64,000 nucleotides of DNA, taken from NCBI GenBank assembly GCA_003151495.1, contig PLXR01000005.1, positions 300 to 64,299 of the forward strand. Direction: 5' to 3'. Below, piece by piece: positions 51,000 to 59,213 of the stretch (the first letter of the stretch is position 1; each line of letters opens with the position of its first letter). The stretch comes from Opitutaceae bacterium (GTDB lineage: Bacteria; Verrucomicrobiota; Verrucomicrobiia; Opitutales; Opitutaceae). A program made the translations under genes and the position numbers. The notes beneath the pieces are model-generated. The model did not search any database, was not told where the DNA came from, and saw only the letters and a list, made by a program, of their open reading frames with translations.

Positions 51000-51576
51000 T
51001 CTGCCCAACGCCCCCGTGAACCTCCCCAACTCTATCACCGTCTGCCGAATCATCCTTGCCCCCGTCATGCTGGTCCTTGCCCGCGCGGGAATGGAGCACG
51101 CCTTCCTGGCCTGCCTGATCGCGTCGCTGATTTCCGACATTGTCGACGGACAGATCGCGCGCCGCATGAACCTCACCTCGGAGTTCGGCTCAAAGCTGGA
51201 CAGCTGGGCGGACATGCTGACGTACGGCTTGGTGCCGATCGCTGCGTGGTGGCTCCGACCGGACCTGATTTCCAGCGAAAGGGCCGCGTTCTTCACCGCG
51301 GTTGGGAGCTACGCCATTCCGGTAGCGATCGGGTTTGCCAAGTTTCGCAGGCTGACGAGCTACCACACCTTCATGGCGCGGGTTTCCGCCTACCTCGTGG
51401 GGGCATCGGTGGTCCTGCTCTTCGCCCACGGTCCGACGCTGCCATTCAGGATCTCCGTGGCCGTCCTTGTGGCGGCGGAGGCCGAGGAGATTGCGATCAC
51501 CCTGGTGTTGCCGGAGCCCCGTTCAAATGTGCGCTCGGTCGCCCGCGCCCTCGAGATCCGGAGGGCCGCAGCCTGA
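50992..51576 (+). CDS. CDP-alcohol phosphatidyltransferase family protein
   Basis: SDIVDGQIARRMNLTSEFGSKLDSWADM matches D(x2)DG(x2)AR(x8-9)G(x3)D(x3)D; NSITVCRIILAPVMLVLA N-terminus. Overlaps preceding gene by 8 bp (TTG start). Confidence 0.92.
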   Translation: MDDLPNAPVNLPNSITVCRIILAPVMLVLARAGMEHAFLACLIASLISDIVDGQIARRMNLTSEFGSKLDSWADMLTYGLVPIAAWWLRPDLISSERAAFFTAVGSYAIPVAIGFAKFRRLTSYHTFMARVSAYLVGASVVLLFAHGPTLPFRISVAVLVAAEAEEIAITLVLPEPRSNVRSVARALEIRRAAA

Positions 51577-51770
51577 GCCAATCGATGCAGCCCGAAGCCG
51601 GTTCGCATCCAGTCCACCTAGATTGGTCTGCAAGCCGGCACCATGCCGGCACTTTCACCGTGTGGTTTCAAATGGTGTCGCTTTTTTCCGCGAATATTGA
51701 AGGACTACCTCTCGCGGTACCTCAATCGGGCGGATCATTGCCCATCGGTTCACCGCAGGAGAAATTTTAA

Positions 51771-51846
51771 GGGCCTATAGCTCAACGGTTAGAGCAGAGG
51801 ACTCATAATCCTTTGGTTCAGGGTTCGAATCCCTGTGGGCCCACCA
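51771..51846 (+). tRNA. tRNA-Ile2 (CAU anticodon, lysidine type)
   Basis: GGGCCTATAGCTCAACGGTTAGAGCAGAGGACTCATAATCCTTTGGTTCAGGGTTCGAATCCCTGTGGGCCCACCA: full cloverleaf, encoded CCA. Anticodon loop CTCATAA as in bacterial ileX-type tRNAs. Confidence 0.95.
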
Positions 51847-52011
51847 TTCATAATCAGCATTTTATAAGATAATAAGTGACCAATCGGGAATGATGCTTGG
51901 CCGTTACTTGGCCACTTTAAGGGCTCTTGAATCGGCGCCCGTGGCGGTCTCTCTCCGCTACTAGACGCCCCGGGGTATCGCAGCCTCGGTAGAGGTCGAC
52001 GCGAAATCGAG

Positions 52012-52470
52012 TTAGATGGTTTTGTTGTAAACGGTCACTGCCTTGCGAACCGAATGGAGGATAGGCGTCGAATCATCATACCCTAGCAGGCGGCACACGA
52101 CCCGAGCAGTAATTCGCGTTGCCCCTTCCGGGGGCGGGCCAGCAAGGATCTTCTCGACCTCGGACATCTTGAATTTGTGCTTCTCCTTTCTTCCCGATCG
52201 TTTGTGGTCACGTAGGACGATTTCCGCATTCTCTCCGTTCCGGGCGCCGGTCCGCCATCGATCGACCCACCTCCGCGCCATTTGCGGTAAACAAGTTGCG
52301 GCGTCTGCGACATCCTGAATGTCCGGATAACGAACTTCGTCAGCGGCATACAATACTATTCGGGCGCGACGACCCGCCGCATCTCGACGTTGTGATCCGC
52401 GGATGCCATTCGAGGCCATCCGTTCCAGGTCACGTCTTTGGGCAGGGGTGATTAAAATACTTCGCGGCAT
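52012..52470 (-). CDS. IS630-family transposase N-terminal HTH region only (truncated or domesticated)
   Basis: MPRSILITPAQRRDLERMASNGIRGSQRRDAAGRRARIVLYAADEVRYPDIQDVADAATCLPQMARRWVDRWRTGA..RSGRKEKHKF..PPPEGATRITARVVCRLLG; the DDE catalytic domain is missing. Confidence 0.6.
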   Translation of the reverse strand: MPRSILITPAQRRDLERMASNGIRGSQRRDAAGRRARIVLYAADEVRYPDIQDVADAATCLPQMARRWVDRWRTGARNGENAEIVLRDHKRSGRKEKHKFKMSEVEKILAGPPPEGATRITARVVCRLLGYDDSTPILHSVRKAVTVYNKTI

Positions 52471-52648
52471 CCAATGAGGTGAAGACTTGTGCGCAAATGA
52501 ATCAAGCGCATCACCCGCCGGTGAGTGCGCTTTCAAGTGAGAATAAGTCCTCACCTTTGGAGATCGCCGGGACCGAGTTCATTAATGTGCGAAGCCCAAA
52601 GTGCGCCCGCACCCGGCTCAAGATTCACGACCGACCTCAACACAAATG

Positions 52649-52864
52649 CTCCTTCGCTCTCCTTCTAGCCACGTCGCCGCCTCTGGCGACAACCTCCCCC
52701 GCTTCAGCCGCGCCAAGCCCCTTGCCGCGAGTCTGGGCCTAAGCGTTCGCACTCTCTTCCGCTGGTCCGAGAAGGGGTTCATCTCCCGCTACCGTGTGAA
52801 CGCCCGAGTGACCCTCTTCCAGGTTGACGAGGTAAACACATATGTGAAGGCGGCGCGCGTGTGA
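52649..52864 (+). CDS. AlpA/MerR-like small HTH regulator (excisionase-like)
   Basis: FSRAKPLAASLGLSVRTLFRWSEKGFISRYRVNARVTLFQVDEVNTYVKAARV: short wHTH. Overlaps the next ORF; exact start uncertain. Confidence 0.65.
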   Translation, partial: LLRSPSSHVAASGDNLPRFSRAKPLAASLGLSVRTLFRWSEKGFISRYRVNARVTLFQVDEVNTYVKAARV

Positions 52865-53976
52865 GCCTCCTTACCCATCTCTTTATGTACAAAAATGATA
52901 GCACAACATCCAATCCGGGAGCGGTCGACGACGGTCGCATTCCTGCCGACGAGGCCAACATCAACAGCGGCACCAGCCGTTCTAACATCGGAGGCACCCT
53001 CATCGCCGAGGTTGAACCCGGCGCACCCGGCGACACCGGAGCCGCCTTGGTCCTGAAGGGGACCGAAGACGTGATCGACTTTGAGGCTCAGGCACCATTC
53101 GCCCTCGTATACTGGAGGGACCCGGACGACCAGGTTTACATCGTCAAGTCACCCACCGGAGATGTCGGCTACGTGACTGAGGCGGCGTTGGACCTCCTCA
53201 CCCTGGAGGTCACAAGCGGGCTTGGGGAGACGATCCCGGAACCCGACGAGCCGAGCGCCACGTTGACCCTGGGGCCGGAACCCACCCTACCCGACGAGGA
53301 CGGCTCCGAACTGGACACGTCATCGGTCCCCATTCGCAGCCATACCGACGAAATCGCGATGCGGCCTCCCGAGGGTATCGTGGTCCAGGTGACGCCAGGG
53401 GAAGGCGGTCTCCTCTACTTGGTCACGGGCGAGCGCCTGACCCAAGAGAAACTCGACGACGCCCACTACGTCTACAACTTCGAGGGCGGTGGCTGGGCCT
53501 TCGTCCACAAGAACGTCCACGGGCGCGTGGGCCGTGTGAGAGCTTCCGTGGCGAGCATCGACGCTGCAAAGGCCTTGCGCCTCGCCGACACCGATACCGT
53601 CTGCAAGCTCGCGGAGGAGACCCGGGCCATCGTCCTGCCGCGGAAGAATGGACCCTCGGCTTCACTGACCGACTACGCCCGCACGTTCGCCGCCATCACC
53701 CTCTGGCCGAAGATCCTCGACGAGGCCAAGCTTAGCTCGGAGGACCTGGACGGGCTCATCTCTCGGGTGAACGACTGCATCTTCCACCACGGCCTGAAGT
53801 ACGCCAACGGTTCCATCGGAATGCAGGTGCCGACGTCCCAGGTCGAGGTAACCCTTTGTGGGACGGCCGATGCGCCTTGGGCGTGGCCGGGCGACCGGAC
53901 CGCGGAGGAGATCGCTGGTTTGGGCCTTCTTCGGGCCCTTAAGGCGTACCGCCAGGCCAACGGAGGGAGGAAGTGA
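52861..53976 (+). CDS. Hypothetical island protein (371 aa)
   Basis: Long ORF overlapping both neighbours (GTGTGA and GTGA junctions) in a replication-gene operon; acidic N-terminus. No family recognised. Confidence 0.75.
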   Translation: MSLLTHLFMYKNDSTTSNPGAVDDGRIPADEANINSGTSRSNIGGTLIAEVEPGAPGDTGAALVLKGTEDVIDFEAQAPFALVYWRDPDDQVYIVKSPTGDVGYVTEAALDLLTLEVTSGLGETIPEPDEPSATLTLGPEPTLPDEDGSELDTSSVPIRSHTDEIAMRPPEGIVVQVTPGEGGLLYLVTGERLTQEKLDDAHYVYNFEGGGWAFVHKNVHGRVGRVRASVASIDAAKALRLADTDTVCKLAEETRAIVLPRKNGPSASLTDYARTFAAITLWPKILDEAKLSSEDLDGLISRVNDCIFHHGLKYANGSIGMQVPTSQVEVTLCGTADAPWAWPGDRTAEEIAGLGLLRALKAYRQANGGRK

Positions 53977-55910
53977 CCATGAATGCGACGCTGAAGGACC
54001 AGGCGGTAAGCATCGTGAGGTCGGACCCCGACGCCGTGCCGGAACTCTCAACAGTCGGCGGCGTGCTCAACGACATCGAGGTGGGCACCTATCGTGAGAC
54101 CGTACTAAAGATGAGGGGCGCCCCTGCCAAGGGCGCCCCTGAGGCCAGCAACAAACTCGAAAGCGAGCTGCCGGGCATCCGTTGGAGCGGCCACTTCGAC
54201 GATCAAGGGGCCGGCGAGCCGGTTGAACACAGCGGACTCATCTGCACCCGCTTCGGCAACCTCGGCGACAAGCGCGCCGACCTTAAGGCCCGGCTGGCTG
54301 CCGACGTCCACGTCGTGTCGGCCTTCGACTCGCTTACCCCGGCGGGTCTGGAGGCGGTGTTCCGTTGCGATCCACATCGTCTCCACTGGGAGTCCTTCGC
54401 TGCACTCCAGCGCCACGTAAGCACGGCCTATAAGATCAACCTCGATCCCGCCTGCCAGGACGTGGCCCAAATGTGCCCCGTATCGTTCGACTCGGACCTT
54501 CACGTCAACTACGAGGCGGTGCCCGTCACATACCCCGAGGCACCTACGCCACCGGAAGCGGCATCCCCCGACGAGGCAGGATATAACGGCGACAGTGGGC
54601 CCGTGATGCCGGAGGCCTACTTCGACCCGGAGCGTTCGGGCTATTGGATTCAAAACAACCGCAGCGAGTGGATCAGCATCAACGAGCGTCAACTCATTCG
54701 GCACCTGAAGGAGTTCAAGTCTTCGAAGGCAGAGTTCGGGGATCTCTCGCAGATGGAGGAGCACCTGAACCACCTCCAGATCGACTGCGACATCAACTAC
54801 GCCGGACCGCTGGCCGGGAAGACCGCTGGCCTCCTTGAGCACCACGGAAACCGAGTGCTCGTCACAAAGTCCCCCGAATTCATCCATCCCGGACCGGGTG
54901 ACTGGCCGATCCTCAGGCGGGTGTTCAACAACCTACTCGTGGATAAGGAGGCCGATCAAACCTCGTTCCTATTTGGATGGTTAAAATTGGCGCGATCTGC
55001 GCTCATCTCGGGCGTCTTCCGGCCTGGACAGGCGCTAGTGATCGCGGGACCGCGTGACTGCGGAAAGTCTCTCGTTCAAAGGCTGATCACGCCTCTGCTT
55101 GGAGGACGGATGGCCAAGCCCTACGGCTGGATGGTGGGGAAGACCGACTTCAACTCCGACCTGTTCGGAGCCGAGCATCTTGTGATTGAGGACGAGGTCG
55201 CCTCGACCGACCTCAGGTCACGGCGGATCTTCGGGTCAAAACTGAAGGAGGTCACCGTCAACGCCGACCAGGAATGCCACCCGAAGCACCGCCCTAAGCT
55301 GACGTTGCCCCCGTTTTGGCGGACGACGATTACCATCAATGACGAGCCGGAAAACCTTATGGTTCTGCCAGTCCTTGATGAGTCCGTGCTCGACAAGGTC
55401 ATCCTACTCCGCGCGAACAAGCGCCCGATGCCGATGCCGACCACCACCGAGGCGGAGCGTGTAGCCTTCATGAACCGCCTGCACTCCGAGCTTCCCGCAT
55501 TTTGCGCCTTCTTGGAAGCGTGGGAGATCCCGGACGAATTGAGCTCTCCCCGCTTCGGCATCACCCATTATCACCATCCCGACCTCCTGAGCGCGATTGA
55601 TTCCATGGCACCAGAAACCCGCCTTTGGGAGATGATCGAGACCGGTATCTTGCCAAGACACTCGGAGTGGGAAGGTACCGCCGCCGACTTGGTGAAGGAG
55701 CTCACGAGGAGGGGGGTACTGGCGGAGCACGAGGTAGACAAGGTATTCCCCTTCAACACGGCGTGCGCCGTCTACCTCGCTCGCTTGATGAAGGATTACC
55801 CAGACCACATCTCGAAGGGCCGCAACCGCCATGCCCATTATTGGGTAATCAAACGCGGCCCCGACTGGACCGGCCCGGAGACCGGGTTCAGCGAGGAGGA
55901 TGACCGGTAA
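53973..55910 (+). CDS. Primase/helicase-like SF3/D5-type replication ATPase
   Basis: FLFGWLKLARSALISGVFRPGQALVIAGPRDCGKSLVQRLITPLLGG (Walker A GPRDCGKS), HLVIEDEVASTD (Walker B), PPFWRTTITINDEPENLMVLPVLDESVLDKVILLRANK (helicase C-like). Confidence 0.8.
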   Translation: MTMNATLKDQAVSIVRSDPDAVPELSTVGGVLNDIEVGTYRETVLKMRGAPAKGAPEASNKLESELPGIRWSGHFDDQGAGEPVEHSGLICTRFGNLGDKRADLKARLAADVHVVSAFDSLTPAGLEAVFRCDPHRLHWESFAALQRHVSTAYKINLDPACQDVAQMCPVSFDSDLHVNYEAVPVTYPEAPTPPEAASPDEAGYNGDSGPVMPEAYFDPERSGYWIQNNRSEWISINERQLIRHLKEFKSSKAEFGDLSQMEEHLNHLQIDCDINYAGPLAGKTAGLLEHHGNRVLVTKSPEFIHPGPGDWPILRRVFNNLLVDKEADQTSFLFGWLKLARSALISGVFRPGQALVIAGPRDCGKSLVQRLITPLLGGRMAKPYGWMVGKTDFNSDLFGAEHLVIEDEVASTDLRSRRIFGSKLKEVTVNADQECHPKHRPKLTLPPFWRTTITINDEPENLMVLPVLDESVLDKVILLRANKRPMPMPTTTEAERVAFMNRLHSELPAFCAFLEAWEIPDELSSPRFGITHYHHPDLLSAIDSMAPETRLWEMIETGILPRHSEWEGTAADLVKELTRRGVLAEHEVDKVFPFNTACAVYLARLMKDYPDHISKGRNRHAHYWVIKRGPDWTGPETGFSEEDDR

Positions 55911-55912
55911 AC

Positions 55913-56054
55913 GTGACAGGGTGGCGGGGCATTGCCCCAAACCCCTCATGAGTTCCCGTATTGGATCTCACCCGCTTAAAGTATTAAACACCCTGTCACC
56001 CCGTCACGCTCCGGTTGCCAGCTTATTGCCCTCAATACCCCGCCACCCTGTCAC
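55913..56054. repeat. 22-bp inverted repeat plus third iteron (candidate replication origin)
   Basis: GTGACAGGGTGGCGGGGCATTG (55913-55934) versus CAATACCCCGCCACCCTGTCAC (56033-56054): 21/22 complementary. Additional CACCCTGTCACCCCGTCAC at 55989-56007 next to AT-rich agtattaaac. Confidence 0.85.
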
Positions 56055-56070
56055 ACGGCCCCAAGGGCGC

Positions 56071-56589
56071 CTAAGGTGAGATTCCGTGTGCCAGAAGCCA
56101 TTCGCGGCCAGCGGAGTTGATCCGGTAGCGGGCCTGACGCATGTGTCGGCCACCCAAAACACCCGGCTCTCGCACCACAAGTTTCCTGCCCCGTAGTATT
56201 TCCAAGTAGAGCTCAGCGTTACCCGGGGAATGGTTGAAATGATCGGCTACTTCAGCAAGGGTTGCGCTTCCTCTAGCGAGCATCGTCAGGATGGCCTTGG
56301 AATCGTTGGGTAGCTCGACCGCCTCGCTCGAGGCGACGTCGCGATGCCTATCGGTCTTGCCGGCGTCGTCCTCGAGCTTCATCACATGCCGCTCCAATTC
56401 CTCGATCTTCTGCTTGGAGGTATTCTCAAGGACCCTTAGTCCGTTGCTCAACCTCACCTTGTCCTCAAGGAGGGCTTCAATCTGTTCGCGGATGAGCGAA
56501 GCCTGATTCCTAAGGTTTGCGGCCTGAGATTCCTTTGCGTGCCTAAGGATCAGCTTATCCAGCTTATCTAGGTCATCGATGAGACTCAC
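56071..56589 (-). CDS. Coiled-coil winged-helix protein (possible DNA-binding regulator)
   Basis: N-terminal coiled coil SLIREQIEALLEDKVRLSNGLRVLENTSKQKIEELERHVMKLEDD, then ILTMLARGSATLAEVADHFNHSPGNAELYLEILRGRKLVVRE..YRINSAGREWL wHTH. Confidence 0.7.
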   Translation of the reverse strand: MSLIDDLDKLDKLILRHAKESQAANLRNQASLIREQIEALLEDKVRLSNGLRVLENTSKQKIEELERHVMKLEDDAGKTDRHRDVASSEAVELPNDSKAILTMLARGSATLAEVADHFNHSPGNAELYLEILRGRKLVVREPGVLGGRHMRQARYRINSAGREWLLAHGISP

Positions 56590-56639
56590 GCGTTGACGGA
56601 CTATGGAAGTTTTCCGCCGCTGGCGAGACTGTCCTGCCG

Positions 56640-57240
56640 CTCCCCATGACGTAGACAGCGAGGGCCGGAGCCCGCTTGGACCCCGGCCCTCTAGGTGGTG
56701 CGACGCTTCTCTCGTTAGCCCGCCCTCGGCGCAGGGCGGTGTTCATCCAGTTCAGGTTGTCGCGCCATAACTACCAGCCTCCCTCAGTAGAACTGATGGA
56801 ATTGATAGGCGTTTCGCGTGCGGCTGAGCGGGGCAGGTAGATAAGGAGGCAGGGTTTCATCCAGTTCATTGACAGACGACGGCGGGTAGCGGGAGACATC
56901 CCTCTCAACCAGCCTGGATTACCAGCGAGGTAGCGTCGGGGTTTCATCCGCGTAGGCGCCCTTCGGGGACGCGGACGGGTCGTGGACCATGGAACCCCTG
57001 GGTCAAAACAACATTAGACCGTGACGAATTACAGCCGCACCAGTTTCGTGACCAGGGGCAGCCGGATTGCGCCGGGACCGCTAGGGCACGTTGTGGAAAC
57101 TCTGGGTAACAGGCGACGGGCTCCGGCGACGGGGTTCCAACCGAGGGGGACAGGCCGCTAAAGCATCTGGGAAGCCGACTAGCTCTCGTTGATACCCACC
57201 GTCGCAGTACCGCCACGCCGAAGCTCGAATAGCCGCCGAC
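56640..57240. other. ORF-poor region with multiple RNA-like hairpins (candidate structured ncRNA)
   Basis: GAGGGCCGG/CCGGCCCTC (56660-56691); CCGCCCT-CGGCGC-AGGGCGG; TCCGCGT..CCC-TTCG-GGG..ACGCGGA (UUCG tetraloop); CCCCTGGGTC/GACCAGGGG. Three related gtTtCATCC(AGTT) boxes. Confidence 0.4.
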
Positions 57241-57367
57241 CGCGCCGTGGTACGCGTCAACCGAACACCTTATCAGGAAGTAGCAAAGGATTCATCACCC
57301 TTATTCGGGGTAATCCTATTCCGGGAGATATGTGTCCACTCGGCGGGGCTCATGGACACCAGGCATG

Positions 57368-57446
57368 TTCGCTTCGCTCACCTACAGGTCTATTGTCGAC
57401 GCCTTCGCTTCGCTCAGGTCGCCGGTAGGTTAGTTCGCTTCGCTCA
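57368..57446. repeat. Three exact copies of TTCGCTTCGCTCA
   Basis: Copies at 57368-57380, 57404-57416 and 57434-57446 (start spacings 36 and 30 bp). Confidence 0.9.
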
Positions 57447-57779
57447 CGCTTTACCGGGAGCACTGTCCTTAGGCTCATCCATGTACCCAAACAGTACCTC
57501 CGTTGCCAAACCCTTCTCAACCACCACGGAGGTGAAGATACGGTCGCTAGCAAAACCTGCCTGGTAAACCTCGTCCTCAGTGAACTTCAGCTTGGACATC
57601 AGGTGGACCACGGTACGTTGCGGGTGTCCGGTGTTCCGTTGCTCCCGCAGGTAACTCTCCATCAGCTTCCGTTTTCGGCGTTTCCGCCACCGGAATTGAA
57701 AGTAAAAGAAGGAAGCAAAACCTCCCGTGAAGATGGCGACGACGTCGGCGGCAAAGCTAATTATTCCCCTCATATTCAA
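57444..57779 (-). CDS. Small membrane-anchored hypothetical protein
   Basis: N-terminal TM segment GIISFAADVVAIFTGGFASFFYFQF then basic RWRKRRKRK and a soluble wHTH-like tail (QRTVVHLMSKLKFTEDEVYQAGFAS). Confidence 0.6.
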   Translation of the reverse strand: MNMRGIISFAADVVAIFTGGFASFFYFQFRWRKRRKRKLMESYLREQRNTGHPQRTVVHLMSKLKFTEDEVYQAGFASDRIFTSVVVEKGLATEVLFGYMDEPKDSAPGKA

Positions 57780-57922
57780 AGGCAGCCTATGCGGTACATC
57801 GGGCGTGGATTCAAGTGACTAGGCCAGCGGGCGGCAATCCCCATCAAGAAGAACAGCTCACGAGAAGGCTGTCGCTGTGATTCGGTGTTGTCGGCGAAGG
57901 CAACTCGATTACGCTGACCGAT

Positions 57923-58315
57923 ATGGGCAACAATAAGAAAAAGGCCGTGATCGTTACTGGCACCCATCATGCCGGTAAGAGCCGGACGATTAATGACCAT
58001 CTTAAGCCATTGCTGGGAATCCGACGCAGGGCTCGCTTGTTTACGCTGGGAGGACGAAGCGGTTGTGTCCTGTCACAAAGTTTCGAGGAATCGCGCAAAG
58101 ATCCACGAACTTTGATTCTGAAATACGTCAACCGTGAATTGCTCGTACTCGCCGCACGCCCTGAAAATGAAACACCGTCTTTGGTGCGAGATATCAGGAG
58201 GATACTTGCAGATGCCGGGTACTCCGTTGCCGAAGTTAGCATCTCCCCGGACGAAGCGGATAGATATTACGAGCAGCGAGCACACGTAATTTTTGATATC
58301 TTAAAAGCTAGATGA
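57923..58315 (+). CDS. Small P-loop NTPase-like protein (130 aa)
   Basis: KKKAVIVTGTHHAGKSRTINDHLKPLLGI: Walker A GTHHAGKS after a hydrophobic strand; C-terminal ISPDEADRYYEQRAHVIFDILK. Confidence 0.7.
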   Translation: MGNNKKKAVIVTGTHHAGKSRTINDHLKPLLGIRRRARLFTLGGRSGCVLSQSFEESRKDPRTLILKYVNRELLVLAARPENETPSLVRDIRRILADAGYSVAEVSISPDEADRYYEQRAHVIFDILKAR

Positions 58316-58362
58316 TCGATCTCGATTGCCGCCCGTGAGGTCTTCCTAGGCATAAGCACAGC

Positions 58363-58656
58363 GTGATTTCTCTGTGCGACATTCCGGATGCGGTACTGGA
58401 GCGTATAAGCGAGCGCGGCAAGAATACGGACGGTTTGTGGCTTGTTGAGCACCCCGCCGATCCCAACGATTTCATTCTTTGCCCGATTAATCGTCTTAAA
58501 CGTATTGCTGGATTTGTACGCGGCAGGCGGCGCCTTCCCCTCCCAAAGCACCGGATCTTTGCCGAAGTAGACGAGGACGGGAAAATTACACCTTATGTAG
58601 ATAGTCGCTTCGAGCCTACCCATAGGGAAGACACCCACCGCGTAGCCGACGAATGA
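58363..58656 (+). CDS. Hypothetical protein (97 aa)
   Basis: DGLWLVEHPADPNDFILCPINRLKRIAGFVRGRR..FAEVDEDGKITPYVDSRFEP looks protein-like; competing antisense ORF 58267-58722. Confidence 0.35.
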   Translation: MISLCDIPDAVLERISERGKNTDGLWLVEHPADPNDFILCPINRLKRIAGFVRGRRRLPLPKHRIFAEVDEDGKITPYVDSRFEPTHREDTHRVADE

Positions 58657-58811
58657 GTCGATACCAGGGTCGGCCAGATGCGGTCCTCGAATAGATTCAC
58701 TTCGATCTGCTTGCAGAAGCAAGTCCTGATTGGCTCCTCAGCGGCCATGAACCGCGTAACTTATCGTGCAGCGCGCCGACTTAGGTCGGTTTGCTCAAAT
58801 GCCTTGCACAG

Positions 58812-59213
58812 TCATCGGTCTGTCACGAGGAACACTTCGCCCGTGGCGGCGACCCGCGCCAGCACCGACTCCTGCCCCAAATCCCGGGCGAGCACGGTGG
58901 CGAGCTTGACCAGGTCATGCTTGGCCATGCTCGTGATCTGGATGGTCAACGACCGGTCATCGTAGGTGCCGCCCGCCGGGTTCCGGTACCGTCCGCGGAA
59001 GGTGCTGCCCAAGGAGAAGCCGGACGTGATGCCCGCGTTGCTCATCGCCTTCTCCACGTCGTCTACCCGGTCAAAGCCCATAGGGATCACGATCGTGCTC
59101 ACATCCAAGGCAAGCCGGGCATCGGCAAAGTCAAATCGATACCGGCCCGTCCATTTGAGGTCAAAGGTGGCCTCCACCGGGCGCCAGTTGCTTGCCGTGA
59201 ACATCGTAATCAC
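58812..59213 (-). CDS. Hypothetical island protein (133 aa)
   Basis: VEATFDLKWTGRYRFDFADARLALDVSTIVIPMGFDRVDDVEKAMSNAGITSGFSLGSTFRGRYRNPAGGTYDDRSLTIQI..: balanced composition; overlaps the next ORF by 4 bp. Confidence 0.6.
   Translation of the reverse strand: MITMFTASNWRPVEATFDLKWTGRYRFDFADARLALDVSTIVIPMGFDRVDDVEKAMSNAGITSGFSLGSTFRGRYRNPAGGTYDDRSLTIQITSMAKHDLVKLATVLARDLGQESVLARVAATGEVFLVTDR

Noticed and set aside
56640-57240. Group I/II intron, RNase P or tmRNA
   Set aside because: No domain V, P7 core, tmRNA tag or RNase P conserved blocks recognised by eye; left as an unassigned structured region.
57368-57446. CRISPR-like spaced repeats
   Set aside because: Only three 13-bp units with unequal 23/17-bp gaps and no cas genes; not a CRISPR array.
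58267-58722. 151-aa minus-strand ORF
   Set aside because: The opposite-strand ORF 58363-58656 reads more like a protein; neither is secure, so only the plus-strand one is listed with low confidence.
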